Origin: Calditrichota bacterium
GTDB taxonomy: Bacteria; Electryoneota; Electryoneia; Electryoneales; Electryoneaceae
Direction of reading: 5' to 3'
NCBI GenBank assembly: GCA_018263585.1
Contig: JAANWZ010000017.1
Span: 1-39,337, forward strand
DNA: 39,337 nt
The notes beneath the pieces are model-generated. The model had not been told where the DNA came from, made no database searches, and worked only from the letters and a program-made list of their open reading frames with translations. Both the position numbers and the translations under genes were made by a program. Every line of letters starts with the position of its first letter. Position 1 is the first letter of the stretch. This document shows, one piece after another, positions 30,741 to 38,459 of the stretch.

Positions 30741-31151
30741 TCAGTGTCTCCGTCTGATCGCGGACTGCTTCGACGGGAGCACGAGGCTGCTCTTGCGCGC
30801 CGTCTTCTCCGCGCCGGCTGTCTTGTACCCGGCGGACCGTTCGCGCAACGCCGCTTCAGGCGCCCCTTTCGCCCAGCGGTCGAACGGGAAGAAGCTCACG
30901 GACACTGTCTCGCCTTCGTCCACCAGGCTCTTCTCGAGACCGGAGACGCCCCCGTCCAGCAGTTGGCTCAGGTGGCGGCAGCGGATGCGGAGTTGGCGTT
31001 CCGCTTCCGAATCCGCCTTCTTGTTTTTCAGGATTTCACAAAGTTCGTGCGCAATATCTCGAGCATGGATTGCGTCGTCTGCGACGGTAAGGATGCTCAT
31101 CGAATGGACCTTTCCGAGAACCTCGTCGTTGCTGAGTCGGGGATTGCTCAT
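30741..31151 (-). CDS. Hypothetical protein
   Basis: The 136-residue protein is not recognised. It is charged, with a helical N-terminal half (ADDAIHARDIAHELCEILKNKK) and a strongly basic C-terminus (KTARKSSLVLPSKQSAIRRRH) that could contact nucleic acid. The sequence around its start is AT-richer than the surroundings. On the minus strand TATATTC ends 4 nt before the ATG at 31151, suggesting a leaderless start; a second ATG at 31100 has a good GGAAAGG site and would give 119 residues. It is convergent with the HAD-like gene (17 nt apart). Confidence 0.62.
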   Translation of the reverse strand: MSNPRLSNDEVLGKVHSMSILTVADDAIHARDIAHELCEILKNKKADSEAERQLRIRCRHLSQLLDGGVSGLEKSLVDEGETVSVSFFPFDRWAKGAPEAALRERSAGYKTAGAEKTARKSSLVLPSKQSAIRRRH

Positions 31152-31155
31152 GTGA

Positions 31156-31162
31156 GAATATA
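31156..31162 (-). promoter_or_regulatory. -10 box TATATTC directly before the hypothetical gene
   Basis: On the minus strand TATATTC follows a T-run; with the last T of TATATT at -7 the transcript would begin at 31150, within one base of the ATG at 31151. Confidence 0.5.
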
Positions 31163-31199
31163 CAAAAAATACGTAAGCTTTGCACGGTTTCGAGCTCAC

Positions 31200-31561
31200 G
31201 GCCGCGGCCGCCGGCGACCGGCGCCGCCGATTGCGCCCGGTGCAAATCCGGTGCTAACGTGCGGGCTCGCGGAGCCGGCGCGCGGCAGCAGCGGATCAGC
31301 CGGCGGAGCCGCCGCCCGGGCACAGGCCCGCGGTTGCTCGCAGCCGCGGTTGTATCAACGGTGGATGAAACCCGGGGCAAGCCCCGGGCCACCCGACTGT
31401 GGCCCTGTGACAGCGCGTCTGTTTGCGATGTCGCAGGGACGAGTTCAGGGCCACATACCCTGTGATCAACCGCGGTGACGGCCTGCGGCCCTCCCCGCGG
31501 GCATGAGGTGGAGGGTGGCCCGTGACCTGTGAGCGGCCAGCATGCGCCAACCTGCATCGGA
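31200..31561. repeat. Intergenic palindrome block upstream of selD
   Basis: CCGCGGTTGC/GCAGCCGCGG (31328-31349), CCCGGGGCAAGCCCCGGGCCACCC (31373-31391) and GATCAACCGCGGTGACGG...CCCGCGGGCATGAG (31462-31506) are copies of families seen elsewhere. No gene or clear promoter was found; the selD promoter is not identified. Confidence 0.6.
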
Positions 31562-31585
31562 ATGAAACAGGTGAGGCAAGCCGGA

Positions 31586-32650
31586 ATGACTGCGAACAAG
31601 GCGAAACGGAGTTTCCGTCTCACTCGCTTCACCCGCTGCGCCGGTTGAGCGAGCAAGCTGGATCCGGCGGTGCTGGATCGCATCCTGACGAAGTTGCCCG
31701 CGCGCAACGATCCGGACCTGCTCGTCGGCCCGAGCACGTTCGACGACGCCGGCGTGTACCGGGTGAGCGACTCGCTCGCGCTCGTGCTCACGGTCGATTT
31801 CTTCACCCCGATCGTCGATGACGCGCACGATTTCGGCCGGATCGCGGCGACGAACAGTCTCTCCGACGTGTACGCGATGGGCGGCACGCCGGTGACCGCG
31901 CTCAACGTCGTCGCATTCCCGGACGACAAGCTGCCCGATCACGTGCTGGCCGACATCTTGCAGGGATCGGCGGCGGTGTGTGAAGAGGCGGGTGTCGCGA
32001 TCGCCGGCGGCCACTCCGTGTCGGACGAGGAGCTCAAGTTCGGGCTCGCGGTGACCGGAATTCTCGACCCGGGCGACGGCGTACTTTCCAATGCCGGCGC
32101 GCGACCGGGCGATGTGCTGCTGCTCACGAAGCCGCTCGGCACCGGCCTCGTCGCGAACGCGATGATGAACGACGCGGCGGACGATGACTGGGTGCGCGCG
32201 AGCACGGAGAGCATGACCCGGCTCAACCGTGTCGCCTCCGAACTTGCGCGCGCACACAACGCGCATGCGGTCACAGACATCACCGGTTTCGGTCTGCTCG
32301 GGCATGCGCGCGAGCTCGCGCTCGCCTCGCGCGTCACGGCCCGTTTTTCCGCGGAAGCGCTCCCCGCGCTGCCCGGTGCGCTCGAGGTCGCGTCCTCCGG
32401 CTCCTTCTTCAGCGGCGGCGAGCACAAGAACCGGGCGTTCGTGGAACGGTTTGCGCAGATCGAGACGTCGATCCCGGAGCGCCTGCGCCGGCTCGCGGTC
32501 GATCCGCAGACATCCGGCGGCCTCCTGCTCGCGCTGGCGCCGCGCGACGCGGACATGTTTTCCGCGGCGATCGCGGAGCGCGGCGAACGCGCGTGGCGTG
32601 TCGGCGAAATCGTCGAACGCGGCCGGTTTCTGCTCGCGCTCACCCGGTGA
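31586..32650 (+). CDS. selD: Selenide, water dikinase (selenophosphate synthetase), itself a selenoprotein
   Basis: SelD makes selenophosphate from selenide and ATP for selenocysteine and selenouridine synthesis. The conserved body (FDDAGVYRV, TTDFF-like TVDFFTPIVDD, DFGRIAATNSLSDVYAMGG, AIAGGHSVSDEE, TDITGFGLLGHARE, DPQTSGGLLLAL) is uninterrupted from 31649 on. Read from the ATG at 31586 the protein begins MTANKAKRSFRLTRFTRCAG, then TGA (31646-31648), then ASKLDPAVLDRIL. The TGA falls at the catalytic Cys17 position of E. coli SelD (GCGCKI), and K24 is the essential Lys three residues later, so the TGA is read as Sec21 (354 residues). AGGTGAGG lies 9 nt before the ATG; an in-frame ATG at 31562 is an alternative. 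A caller stopping at TGA would start at the GTG at 31670 and lose the active site. Confidence 0.9.
31646..31679 (+). promoter_or_regulatory. Sec codon and SECIS-like hairpin of selD
   Basis: TGA at 31646-31648 is followed after 12 nt by GATCC (31661-31665) pairing with GGATC (31675-31679) around a 9-nt loop GGCGGTGCT. The GGT in the loop lies 21-23 nt after the TGA, the distance and loop feature expected of bacterial SECIS elements that bind SelB. The stem is short, so the exact fold is tentative. Confidence 0.65.
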
Positions 32651-32709
32651 ATTCTCCGGAGAAAACGATCCCGCCACCGGCGAATCGGGCACATGGTCCT
32701 CGCCGGTCG

Positions 32710-32717
32710 TATGTTTG
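32710..32717 (+). promoter_or_regulatory. -10 box TATGTTTG before the HD-GYP gene
   Basis: A perfect match to TAnnTTTG, 17 nt upstream of the ATG at 32735 and within the 84-nt gap after selD. Confidence 0.5.
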
Positions 32718-32734
32718 CAGAAAGGACTGAGGCC

Positions 32735-33730
32735 ATGAACCAGATTCCGCGCATCCTGGTAGCGGAGGATGAGTCTGACACCCGGCAGGTGCTCGGGCAG
32801 ATGCTCGAGGCGCTCGGGTATGAGCCGATCCTCACCGAGGACGGGGAGCAGGCGTACGAGTCGCTCCGCCGGACCGAGCCCGACCTCGTTCTCTCGGACG
32901 TGCTGATGCCGAAGCTGAACGGGTTCGAGCTGTGCAGCCGCATCAAGTCGGAGGCGGACACGCGCCTGATTCCGGTCGTGCTGCTCACAGGGCTCGGCGG
33001 CGTCGAGGATCGCGTGCGGGGGATCGATTCCGGCGCCGACGATTTCATCTCCAAGCCGTTCCAGTTGTCCGTGCTGTCCGCCCGCATCCGCTCGCTGCTC
33101 CGGCTCAAGCAGTTCACAGACGATCTCGAGCACGCGGAGTCGATCATCTTCACGCTCGCGATGACGGTCGAGGCGAAGGACGCGTACACGGAGGGGCACT
33201 GCCAGCGCCTGTCGCACTACTCGGCGGCGCTCGGCTTCCAGATGGGGCTGGATGACGAGGAGCTGCGCGCGCTGCGGCGGGGCGGGATTCTCCACGACAT
33301 CGGCAAGATCTCGATTCCGGACGCGATCCTGCTCAAACCGGGGCCGTTGTCGGACGCGGAACGGGAACTGATGAAGACCCACGCGATCCGGGGAGAGGAG
33401 ATCTGCAGGCCGCTGCGCAGCATGCAGTCCTGCCTCCCGATCATCCGCCATCACCACGAGCGCGTGGACGGCTACGGGTACCCGGACGGCCTTTCCGGAA
33501 GCGACATCCCGTTGATCGCCCGGATCGTCTCCACCGTCGATTTCGTCGATGCGCTGACCACGGAACGGCCGTACCGCGGCCCGCTCCCGATGCAGCACGC
33601 GCTGCGAATGGCGCACCAGGCTGTCGATGACGGCCATCTCGACGGAACCGTCGTGCGGTGCCTCGTCGAATTCGTCGATGAGCTCGACGGCAACTGGATA
33701 GCGCGGGAGTTCTCCAGCAACGGTTTCTAG
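32735..33730 (+). CDS. Response regulator with HD-GYP domain
   Basis: The 331-residue protein joins a receiver domain (residues 1-125; acidic pocket E11-D12, phospho-acceptor D55 in LVLSDVLMPKLNG, switch Lys in FISKPFQ) to an HD-GYP domain (about 135-331). The latter has EAKDAYTEGHCQRLSHYS, GILHDIGKISIPD, the HHERVDGYGYPDGLSG motif and IVSTVDFVDALTTERPYR. HD-GYP proteins hydrolyse cyclic di-GMP; all expected metal ligands and the GYP triad are present. No sensor kinase is adjacent. GGACTGAGG precedes the ATG. It is cytosolic, with own promoter box. Confidence 0.95.
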   Translation: MNQIPRILVAEDESDTRQVLGQMLEALGYEPILTEDGEQAYESLRRTEPDLVLSDVLMPKLNGFELCSRIKSEADTRLIPVVLLTGLGGVEDRVRGIDSGADDFISKPFQLSVLSARIRSLLRLKQFTDDLEHAESIIFTLAMTVEAKDAYTEGHCQRLSHYSAALGFQMGLDDEELRALRRGGILHDIGKISIPDAILLKPGPLSDAERELMKTHAIRGEEICRPLRSMQSCLPIIRHHHERVDGYGYPDGLSGSDIPLIARIVSTVDFVDALTTERPYRGPLPMQHALRMAHQAVDDGHLDGTVVRCLVEFVDELDGNWIAREFSSNGF

Positions 33731-33763
33731 TGGAACAAACCACATGGAACGATGAGCAGTTCT

Positions 33764-33966
33764 GCGTCATTCTCAACGCAGCCCGATGTCAGTTTATCGG
33801 GCGAAGTGAAGTTTATCCTGAACGCAGTGAAGGGAAGGTCCAGGTAGATAAACGGTTGTATATACACATATTACCCCCGTCGAACTCGGACCTCTCCTTC
33901 ACTGCGTTCAGGACATGCTTCAGCCGCGTGCGGCAAACTGACGCCGCCCGCGGCTTCAGGATGACG
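33764..33966. repeat. Divergent full-length cloverleaf element
   Basis: The left side hairpin is CCCGAT/ATCGGG around GTCAGTTT (33782-33801). The inner 17-bp stem CCTGAACGCAGTGAAGG (33817-33833) pairs perfectly with 33896-33912. The right side hairpin is GCGGC/GCCGC around AAACTGAC (33930-33947). The outer ends are worn (GTCATTCTCAA, TTCAGGATGAC). The unpaired centre is AT-rich (TATATACACATATTA). No gene is seen between 33731 and 34068. Confidence 0.8.
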
Positions 33967-34068
33967 GTAAGTCACGCGTCGTTCCATGTGATCCGGTCCA
34001 CTGAGCACTGCCCGGCAGATTGGCCATCCCTTCCACCTCGTGAACGTTTCACCTGGAGAGGGACGATC

Positions 34069-35562
34069 ATGCCCACCGTATCTGTTGTTCGCGCTCGGGA
34101 TGAAACTTCCACCCAGCCTTCTTTCGTCACCCTGATCGACATCGGCAGCAACGCGATGAAACTCGGCGGCTGCCGCATTGAACCGGGCGGCTCCCGCTCG
34201 CCGGCGACGCTCGCCGAGCGGATCACGTGGCTGAACCAGGGGCTGGACGAGCATGGGGCGGTCGGCGAGGACGCGATCCAGCGCGTGCTCGACGCGGCCG
34301 GCGAGTTGATCGGGGAGGCGGTCAGGTTCGACGCGAGCGTCGCCGGCGCGGTCGGAACCGCGGCGTTGCGCAGCGCGGTCAACCGTGACGAGGTGCTCGC
34401 CCGCCTGCACAGCGAACTCGGGTTGCGCACGCGGATGCTCGCGCCGCGTGAGGAGGCCGCGGCCGGGTACCTCGCCGTGCGCGAACGCTGGCTCGCCGGA
34501 GGCGGGGGCGGCCGCGAACCGCTCGTCGCGTTCGACCTCGGCGGCCGTTCGGCGGAGATGACGGTCGGCTCCGGGCCCGCGCCCGACTCGTTCGTGAGCG
34601 TCGAGCTCGGTTCCGCGCACCTGTTCGACCTCGCCCCGACCAGCGACCCGCCGGTCCCGGCGGAGATCAACCGGATCCGCGCGCTCGCGAGCGAACCGCT
34701 CAAGTCGCTCGCGCGCCCGCCGCGGGAAGCTCATGTCCACCTCGTCGGCGCGACCGCGACCACGCTCGCCGGGTATGTGCCGATGCTGTTCGCGCGCGAA
34801 TACGGGCCGGACCCGGTGCATCATCTCGACCGTGACATCGTCCGCCGCCTCGTCGCCGAGCTCGCGAAGATGACGATCCACGAGCGCCGCCAGCTCCCCG
34901 GCAACCCGGAACGGGCGAAGATCATCCTCCACGGCGCGATCGCGCTCGAACAGGCGTACAAGTATCTCGGGTTCCGTCACGCGCGCGTCGTCCCGGACGG
35001 CGTCGCCGCGGGCGCTGTCATCTCCGAGCTGCGCGGCGTGCCGCTCGATTTCGAACCGGTGTCTGTCGATCTGCCCGCCGTCGATTTCCGCCCGCTCATC
35101 CGCGACGACCGGGACGGGGAGGTGCTGTTCGCGCTCAGGCGGGGGGACGGCCGCCTCTGGCTGCAGCGGAAGATCGACTACCCGGCGGACGTATATCGGA
35201 TTCCCGGCGGCGGGATCGACCGCGGTGAAGACCCGCACGCCGCGTTCGAGCGCGAACTGTACGAGGAGACCGGCGCGGACGGCGCCCGCGCGGTGCCGGC
35301 GTGTACGATCCGTTACCGCGGTCCCGGCGGCGCGCCGCTCGCGTTCTACACGCGGCTCTACGTCGTCGAACTCGAGGACCACGAGCCGGCGCCGGTTGAC
35401 AGCGACGAAGGGATCGAGGACTACGTCCCGGTCGCGCCGGAGGATCTGCCCCGGTGGGCGGACCGGCTCGAAAGCCTGCGCGGGCGGATGCGGCCGTGGG
35501 GTGTGTTCCGCGCCGCCGCGATCCGGGCGCTGGAGCACGTGCTCGCGCGCTTTCCCGTGTGA
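34069..35562 (+). CDS. Ppx/GppA-type phosphatase fused to a Nudix hydrolase
   Basis: The 497-residue protein has an N-terminal Ppx/GppA domain (about 20-320). The nucleotide-phosphate motifs are LIDIGSNAMKL (D24), VGTAALRSAVN, the catalytic Glu region PREEAAAGYL (E128/E129), and AFDLGGRSAEM (residues 154-164, usually DIGGGSTE). A complete Nudix box follows at 381-403 (G381, E387, R395, E396, E399, E400, G402) within a C-terminal domain from about 335. Ppx/GppA enzymes hydrolyse polyphosphate or pppGpp; Nudix enzymes hydrolyse nucleoside diphosphates linked to another group. Both in one chain suggests linked turnover of (p)ppGpp or polyphosphate with another nucleotide. GGAGAGGGACG precedes the ATG at 34069; the open frame upstream is repeat-derived. 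Confidence 0.88.
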   Translation: MPTVSVVRARDETSTQPSFVTLIDIGSNAMKLGGCRIEPGGSRSPATLAERITWLNQGLDEHGAVGEDAIQRVLDAAGELIGEAVRFDASVAGAVGTAALRSAVNRDEVLARLHSELGLRTRMLAPREEAAAGYLAVRERWLAGGGGGREPLVAFDLGGRSAEMTVGSGPAPDSFVSVELGSAHLFDLAPTSDPPVPAEINRIRALASEPLKSLARPPREAHVHLVGATATTLAGYVPMLFAREYGPDPVHHLDRDIVRRLVAELAKMTIHERRQLPGNPERAKIILHGAIALEQAYKYLGFRHARVVPDGVAAGAVISELRGVPLDFEPVSVDLPAVDFRPLIRDDRDGEVLFALRRGDGRLWLQRKIDYPADVYRIPGGGIDRGEDPHAAFERELYEETGADGARAVPACTIRYRGPGGAPLAFYTRLYVVELEDHEPAPVDSDEGIEDYVPVAPEDLPRWADRLESLRGRMRPWGVFRAAAIRALEHVLARFPV

Positions 35563-35845
35563 GCGCGGCAGGCGGCGGTGTGCAGTGACGCACCACCCTT
35601 TGCCCTTGACTTCAGTCAAGGCTCACCGGCCCGTACGGCCGGTGGCCCGGGGCTTGCCAGAGGTATCATGCACTGGGTGTTGATCCGCGGTTGCAAGCAA
35701 CCGCGGGCCTGTCGTGAGTGTCATCCTGAACACGCCGGCCGGCGAAGCGGGGACGCTTGCTGGCAAGCGTCCCCCTTTCCAGTGGGCAACCGACCCCTCG
35801 TTGGCCGCCCGATCCGCCGCGCGGAAACCGACCGGGAAAACCCGA
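35563..35845. repeat. Intergenic palindrome block
   Basis: Copies of four families follow one another: CCTTGACTTCAGTCAAGG (35603-35620), GGTGGCCCGGGGCTTGCC (35641-35658), CCGCGGTTGC/GCAACCGCGG (35685-35706), GTGTCATCCTGAAC (35718-35731) and GGGGACGCTTGC/GCAAGCGTCCCC (35749-35774). No gene is seen. Confidence 0.75.
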
Positions 35846-36430
35846 GTGCAATTCGCAGTGAACCGACACCGACCCGCAAACCGACCGCTGTTCGCAGTTC
35901 TCGTCGCCGCGGCCCTGCTCGCTCTCGTTTCGCTCGCAGCGTTCGCGCAGGAGGGGGAGCTGTACGCGCAGGTGCGTTCGTTTCTCAGCGAAGACGGGTG
36001 GAACCCGCAGCCGATCCCGGGCACGAACGTGATCGAGACCGGTTTCCAGGGCGATAACGGTGCGATGTTCTGCCGCGCGCACATGCTCGAGGAGAAGCGG
36101 CAAGTCGTGTTCTACTCGATTCTCCCGAACAAGACGCCCGAGACCCGGCGCGTCGAGACGATGGAGTTCATTACGCGCGCGAACTACGCGCTCGGCGTCG
36201 GCAACTTCGAGCTCGACCTCGACGACGGCGAGGTTCGATTCAAGACCAGCATCGACGTGGAAGGCGGCACGCTGTCCCCGACGATGCTCGAGACGCTCGT
36301 CTATCTCAACGTGCTCACGATGGATCGTTACCTTCCCGGGTTGAACGCGGTGATGTTCGCCGACACCGACCCGCGCGCGGCGCTGCGCGAGGTGAAGGAC
36401 GAACTGGAGAGTGGCGACAGTGGAGGATGA
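35846..36430 (+). CDS. Exported YbjN-domain protein
   Basis: The protein (about 194 residues from the GTG at 35846) has a signal peptide (RPLFAVLVAAALLALVSLAAFAQ, cleavage near AFAQ-EG) and a YbjN-type domain. The domain runs from LYAQVRSFLSEDGWNPQPIPGTNVIETGFQG over FYSILPNKTPETRRVETMEFITRANY to DDGEVRFKTSIDVEGGTLSPTMLETLVYLNVLTMDRYLPGL. YbjN-like proteins are small regulators or chaperone-like proteins of unclear function; export of this one is unusual. The start is uncertain, as GTG at 35858 is also possible and neither has a strong ribosome binding site. It overlaps the next gene by 20 nt. Confidence 0.78.
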   Translation: MQFAVNRHRPANRPLFAVLVAAALLALVSLAAFAQEGELYAQVRSFLSEDGWNPQPIPGTNVIETGFQGDNGAMFCRAHMLEEKRQVVFYSILPNKTPETRRVETMEFITRANYALGVGNFELDLDDGEVRFKTSIDVEGGTLSPTMLETLVYLNVLTMDRYLPGLNAVMFADTDPRAALREVKDELESGDSGG

Positions 36431-37046
36431 CGGTCCGCAGCGCGATCAGTACCTGACGATCTCCCGTCCCGCCAGCGCCCGCCTGAAGGAAAAGGGCAGC
36501 GTGTTCCACGCGTACGCATTCCCGGTCGCGGACGCAGGTGCCGCCGATGAGCAGCTCGCGGCGATCAGGAAACAGCATTTCGACGCGACCCATGTCGGCT
36601 GGGCACGCCGTCTCCCGCCCCCGCCCGGCGGTGAAGAGAGATGGTCGGACGACGGGGAGCCGTCCGGTTCCACCGGCCCGCCGGTGCTGAACGCGATCCG
36701 CGGGCGCGAGCTCTGGGGCGCGCTCGTCGCGGTCGCGCGCTGTTTCGGCGGCACGAAACTCGGCGTCGGCGGACTGATCCGCGCGTACGGCGCCGCCGCC
36801 GACCGCGCGCTCGACGCGGCGGCGTTCACGACGGTCACGCTCACGGAAACGCTGCGCGTGGAAGTGCCCCATGACCGCTCCGGCGCGGTCTATGCGCTCG
36901 CCGACCGGCTCGCGCTCCGCACCGGCTCGCCCGGCTACACGGAAACCGGGCTGCTCATCCCGCTCGTCGTGCCCCGTTCTCAGGTTGACGCCGTGATCGA
37001 AGCGGTCCGCGAGGCGACCGCCGCACGCGCGAAGGTGGGCCGATGA
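36411..37046 (+). CDS. IMPACT family protein (YigZ-like)
   Basis: The 211-residue protein is of the UPF0029/IMPACT family. ARLKEKGSVFHAYAFPV, then ATHVGWARR (usually ATHHCWAYR), RWSDDGEPSGSTGPPVLNAI, and VARCFGGTKLGVGGLIRAYG are the conserved motifs, and a C-terminal DUF1949-like domain follows (TLRVEVPHDRSGAVYALADRL). In eukaryotes IMPACT modulates Gcn2; bacterial YigZ has no proven role. The start is a GTG at 36411 inside the end of the YbjN gene; a GTG at 36420 has a better placed GGAGAG. It ends in an ATGA overlap with the next gene. Confidence 0.9.
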   Translation: MATVEDDGPQRDQYLTISRPASARLKEKGSVFHAYAFPVADAGAADEQLAAIRKQHFDATHVGWARRLPPPPGGEERWSDDGEPSGSTGPPVLNAIRGRELWGALVAVARCFGGTKLGVGGLIRAYGAAADRALDAAAFTTVTLTETLRVEVPHDRSGAVYALADRLALRTGSPGYTETGLLIPLVVPRSQVDAVIEAVREATAARAKVGR

Positions 37047-38296
37047 GCAGCGAGGAAATTCTGCTCGTCGTCTCGCTCTCGCTGAGCGCGTTCTTCTCCG
37101 GCAGCGAGACGGCGTACACGGTCGCCGGCCGGCTCGCGATGGAGGTGTACCGGCGTCACGGCCGCCGTGGCGCGAAAACCGCCGGCCGGCTGTACTCGAA
37201 CCCGACCCTCCTGTTCAACACGACGCTCGTCGGAAACAACCTCGTCGCCGTGCTTTACGCGTCCGTCGCCGCCGTCTGGCTCGTGAACGTCGGCGTGCCC
37301 GTTGAATGGATCTTCGTGATCAGCCCGACGATCCTGCTCATCTTCGGCGAGATTCTCCCGAAAACGCTCGCGCGCGAGACCGCGGAGCGGTGGGCGCTGT
37401 TCGTCGGCGCGCCGCTGTGGGGGTTCCGGCTCCTGTTCGCCCCGCTGATCGTGATCACCCGCGGCGCGAGCGCGCTGCTGCTGCGCGCGCTCGGCATGAA
37501 GGAGCGCGAGACGCCTTTCAGCGAAGTGTCGCTCGGCGACCTGAAAGGAGTCTGGGGCCAACTCCACCGCGAAGGCGCGCTCGACCGCGAAGAGATCGAG
37601 CTGCTCGACCACGCGGTCGCGCTGCGGGACGTGAAACTGCGCGAGATCATGACCCCGCGCACCGAGGTCGTCGGACTGCCCGTCGATGCGACCGTTGCAG
37701 AGGCGGAGACACTCGCCCGCGAACGCGGCGTAACCCGGTTCCCGGTCTATCAGGACAGCCTCGACAACATCGTCGGAATCCTCAACGCGCTCGACCTGAT
37801 CCGGAAACCGGGCGGCATCCGCGACTTGATGCGGCCCGCGCATTTCGTCCCGGAGCAGGCGTACGCGGTCCGCTTCCTCGGCCTGTTCCGTCGCGGCGAG
37901 ACCGGGATGGTCGTCGTGATCGACGAGCACGGCGGCACCGCGGGCGTGGTTACGCTCGAGGATCTGATCGAACGGCTCGTCGGCGAGATCGAGGACGAGC
38001 ACGACTTCCGCACGCTCACCGGCCGGGTTGTCTCTACGGATGCGTGGCTCGTCTCCGGGCGCGCCTCCCAGCGGGCGCTCGCGGACACGTGGGGAATCCG
38101 GCTGCCGGAAGGGGAATACGACACCGTCGCCGGCTGGATCCTCGAGGAGCTCGGCCGCATCCCGGAACCGGGCGAATCGATTGACTCGAACGGCTGGCGC
38201 GTGCGCGTCGTCGCCGCCGACCGCCGCCGGATCAAGCGCGTGCTGATTCGGAAACGCAGGCCGCGCGAGCGTCGGGGTGCGAGCGCGGTCCGATAG
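37043..38296 (+). CDS. CNNM/CorC (hemolysin C-like) transporter-family protein
   Basis: The 417-residue membrane protein has an N-terminal DUF21/CNNM domain with about four hydrophobic segments (ILLVVSLSLSAFFSGSETAY, NLVAVLYASVAAVWLVNV, WIFVISPTILLIFGEILPKTLA, LLFAPLIVITRGAS). Two CBS domains follow (IMTPRTEVVGLPVDATVAEAE, then DLMRPAHFVPEQ), and it ends with a CorC_HlyC domain (ALADTWGIRLPEGEYDTVAGWILEELGRIPEPGES). Relatives such as CorC/MpfA export magnesium or resist high magnesium. FFSGSETA and FGEILPK are the family signatures. The ATG overlaps the IMPACT gene stop. Confidence 0.94.
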   Translation: MSSEEILLVVSLSLSAFFSGSETAYTVAGRLAMEVYRRHGRRGAKTAGRLYSNPTLLFNTTLVGNNLVAVLYASVAAVWLVNVGVPVEWIFVISPTILLIFGEILPKTLARETAERWALFVGAPLWGFRLLFAPLIVITRGASALLLRALGMKERETPFSEVSLGDLKGVWGQLHREGALDREEIELLDHAVALRDVKLREIMTPRTEVVGLPVDATVAEAETLARERGVTRFPVYQDSLDNIVGILNALDLIRKPGGIRDLMRPAHFVPEQAYAVRFLGLFRRGETGMVVVIDEHGGTAGVVTLEDLIERLVGEIEDEHDFRTLTGRVVSTDAWLVSGRASQRALADTWGIRLPEGEYDTVAGWILEELGRIPEPGESIDSNGWRVRVVAADRRRIKRVLIRKRRPRERRGASAVR

Positions 38297-38349
38297 ATTG
38301 CACGTGCGCCGTCCCTCCGCGCAATCTTGACTCCCGCGCGCCAGTTGGC

Positions 38350-38357
38350 TACTTTTT
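38350..38357 (+). promoter_or_regulatory. Promoter: TTG - 20 nt - TACTTTTT before the ferritin-like gene
   Basis: TACTTTTT at 38350-38357 with TTG at 38327-38329 gives a spacing of 20 nt. The leader before the ATG at 38460 is about 100 nt and contains no recognised riboswitch. Confidence 0.5.
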
Positions 38358-38459
38358 TCACGAGGGCCCGCGACCGGTTCGACCCGGCGAACTCTCTGAC
38401 ATTTCACAAGATGCAGGAATACACCGCGCGCCACCCCGCGCCGCACCAGGGAGCCTCCG

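Noticed and set aside
31670-32650. selD starting at the GTG at 31670
   Set aside because: It would lack the catalytic Cys/Sec and Lys region and lies inside the SECIS-like hairpin; the upstream frame with Sec restores the normal length and motif.
31466-33745. A long minus-strand frame opposite selD and the HD-GYP gene
   Set aside because: Shadow of two clearly recognised genes; no motif of its own. The same holds for the minus-strand frames at 21666-23885, 26595-28436 and 33871-35619.
33730-34068. N-terminal extension of the Ppx-Nudix protein through 33730
   Set aside because: The extension translates the cloverleaf repeat (including the PERSEG peptide typical of such repeats); the ATG at 34069 has a good ribosome binding site.
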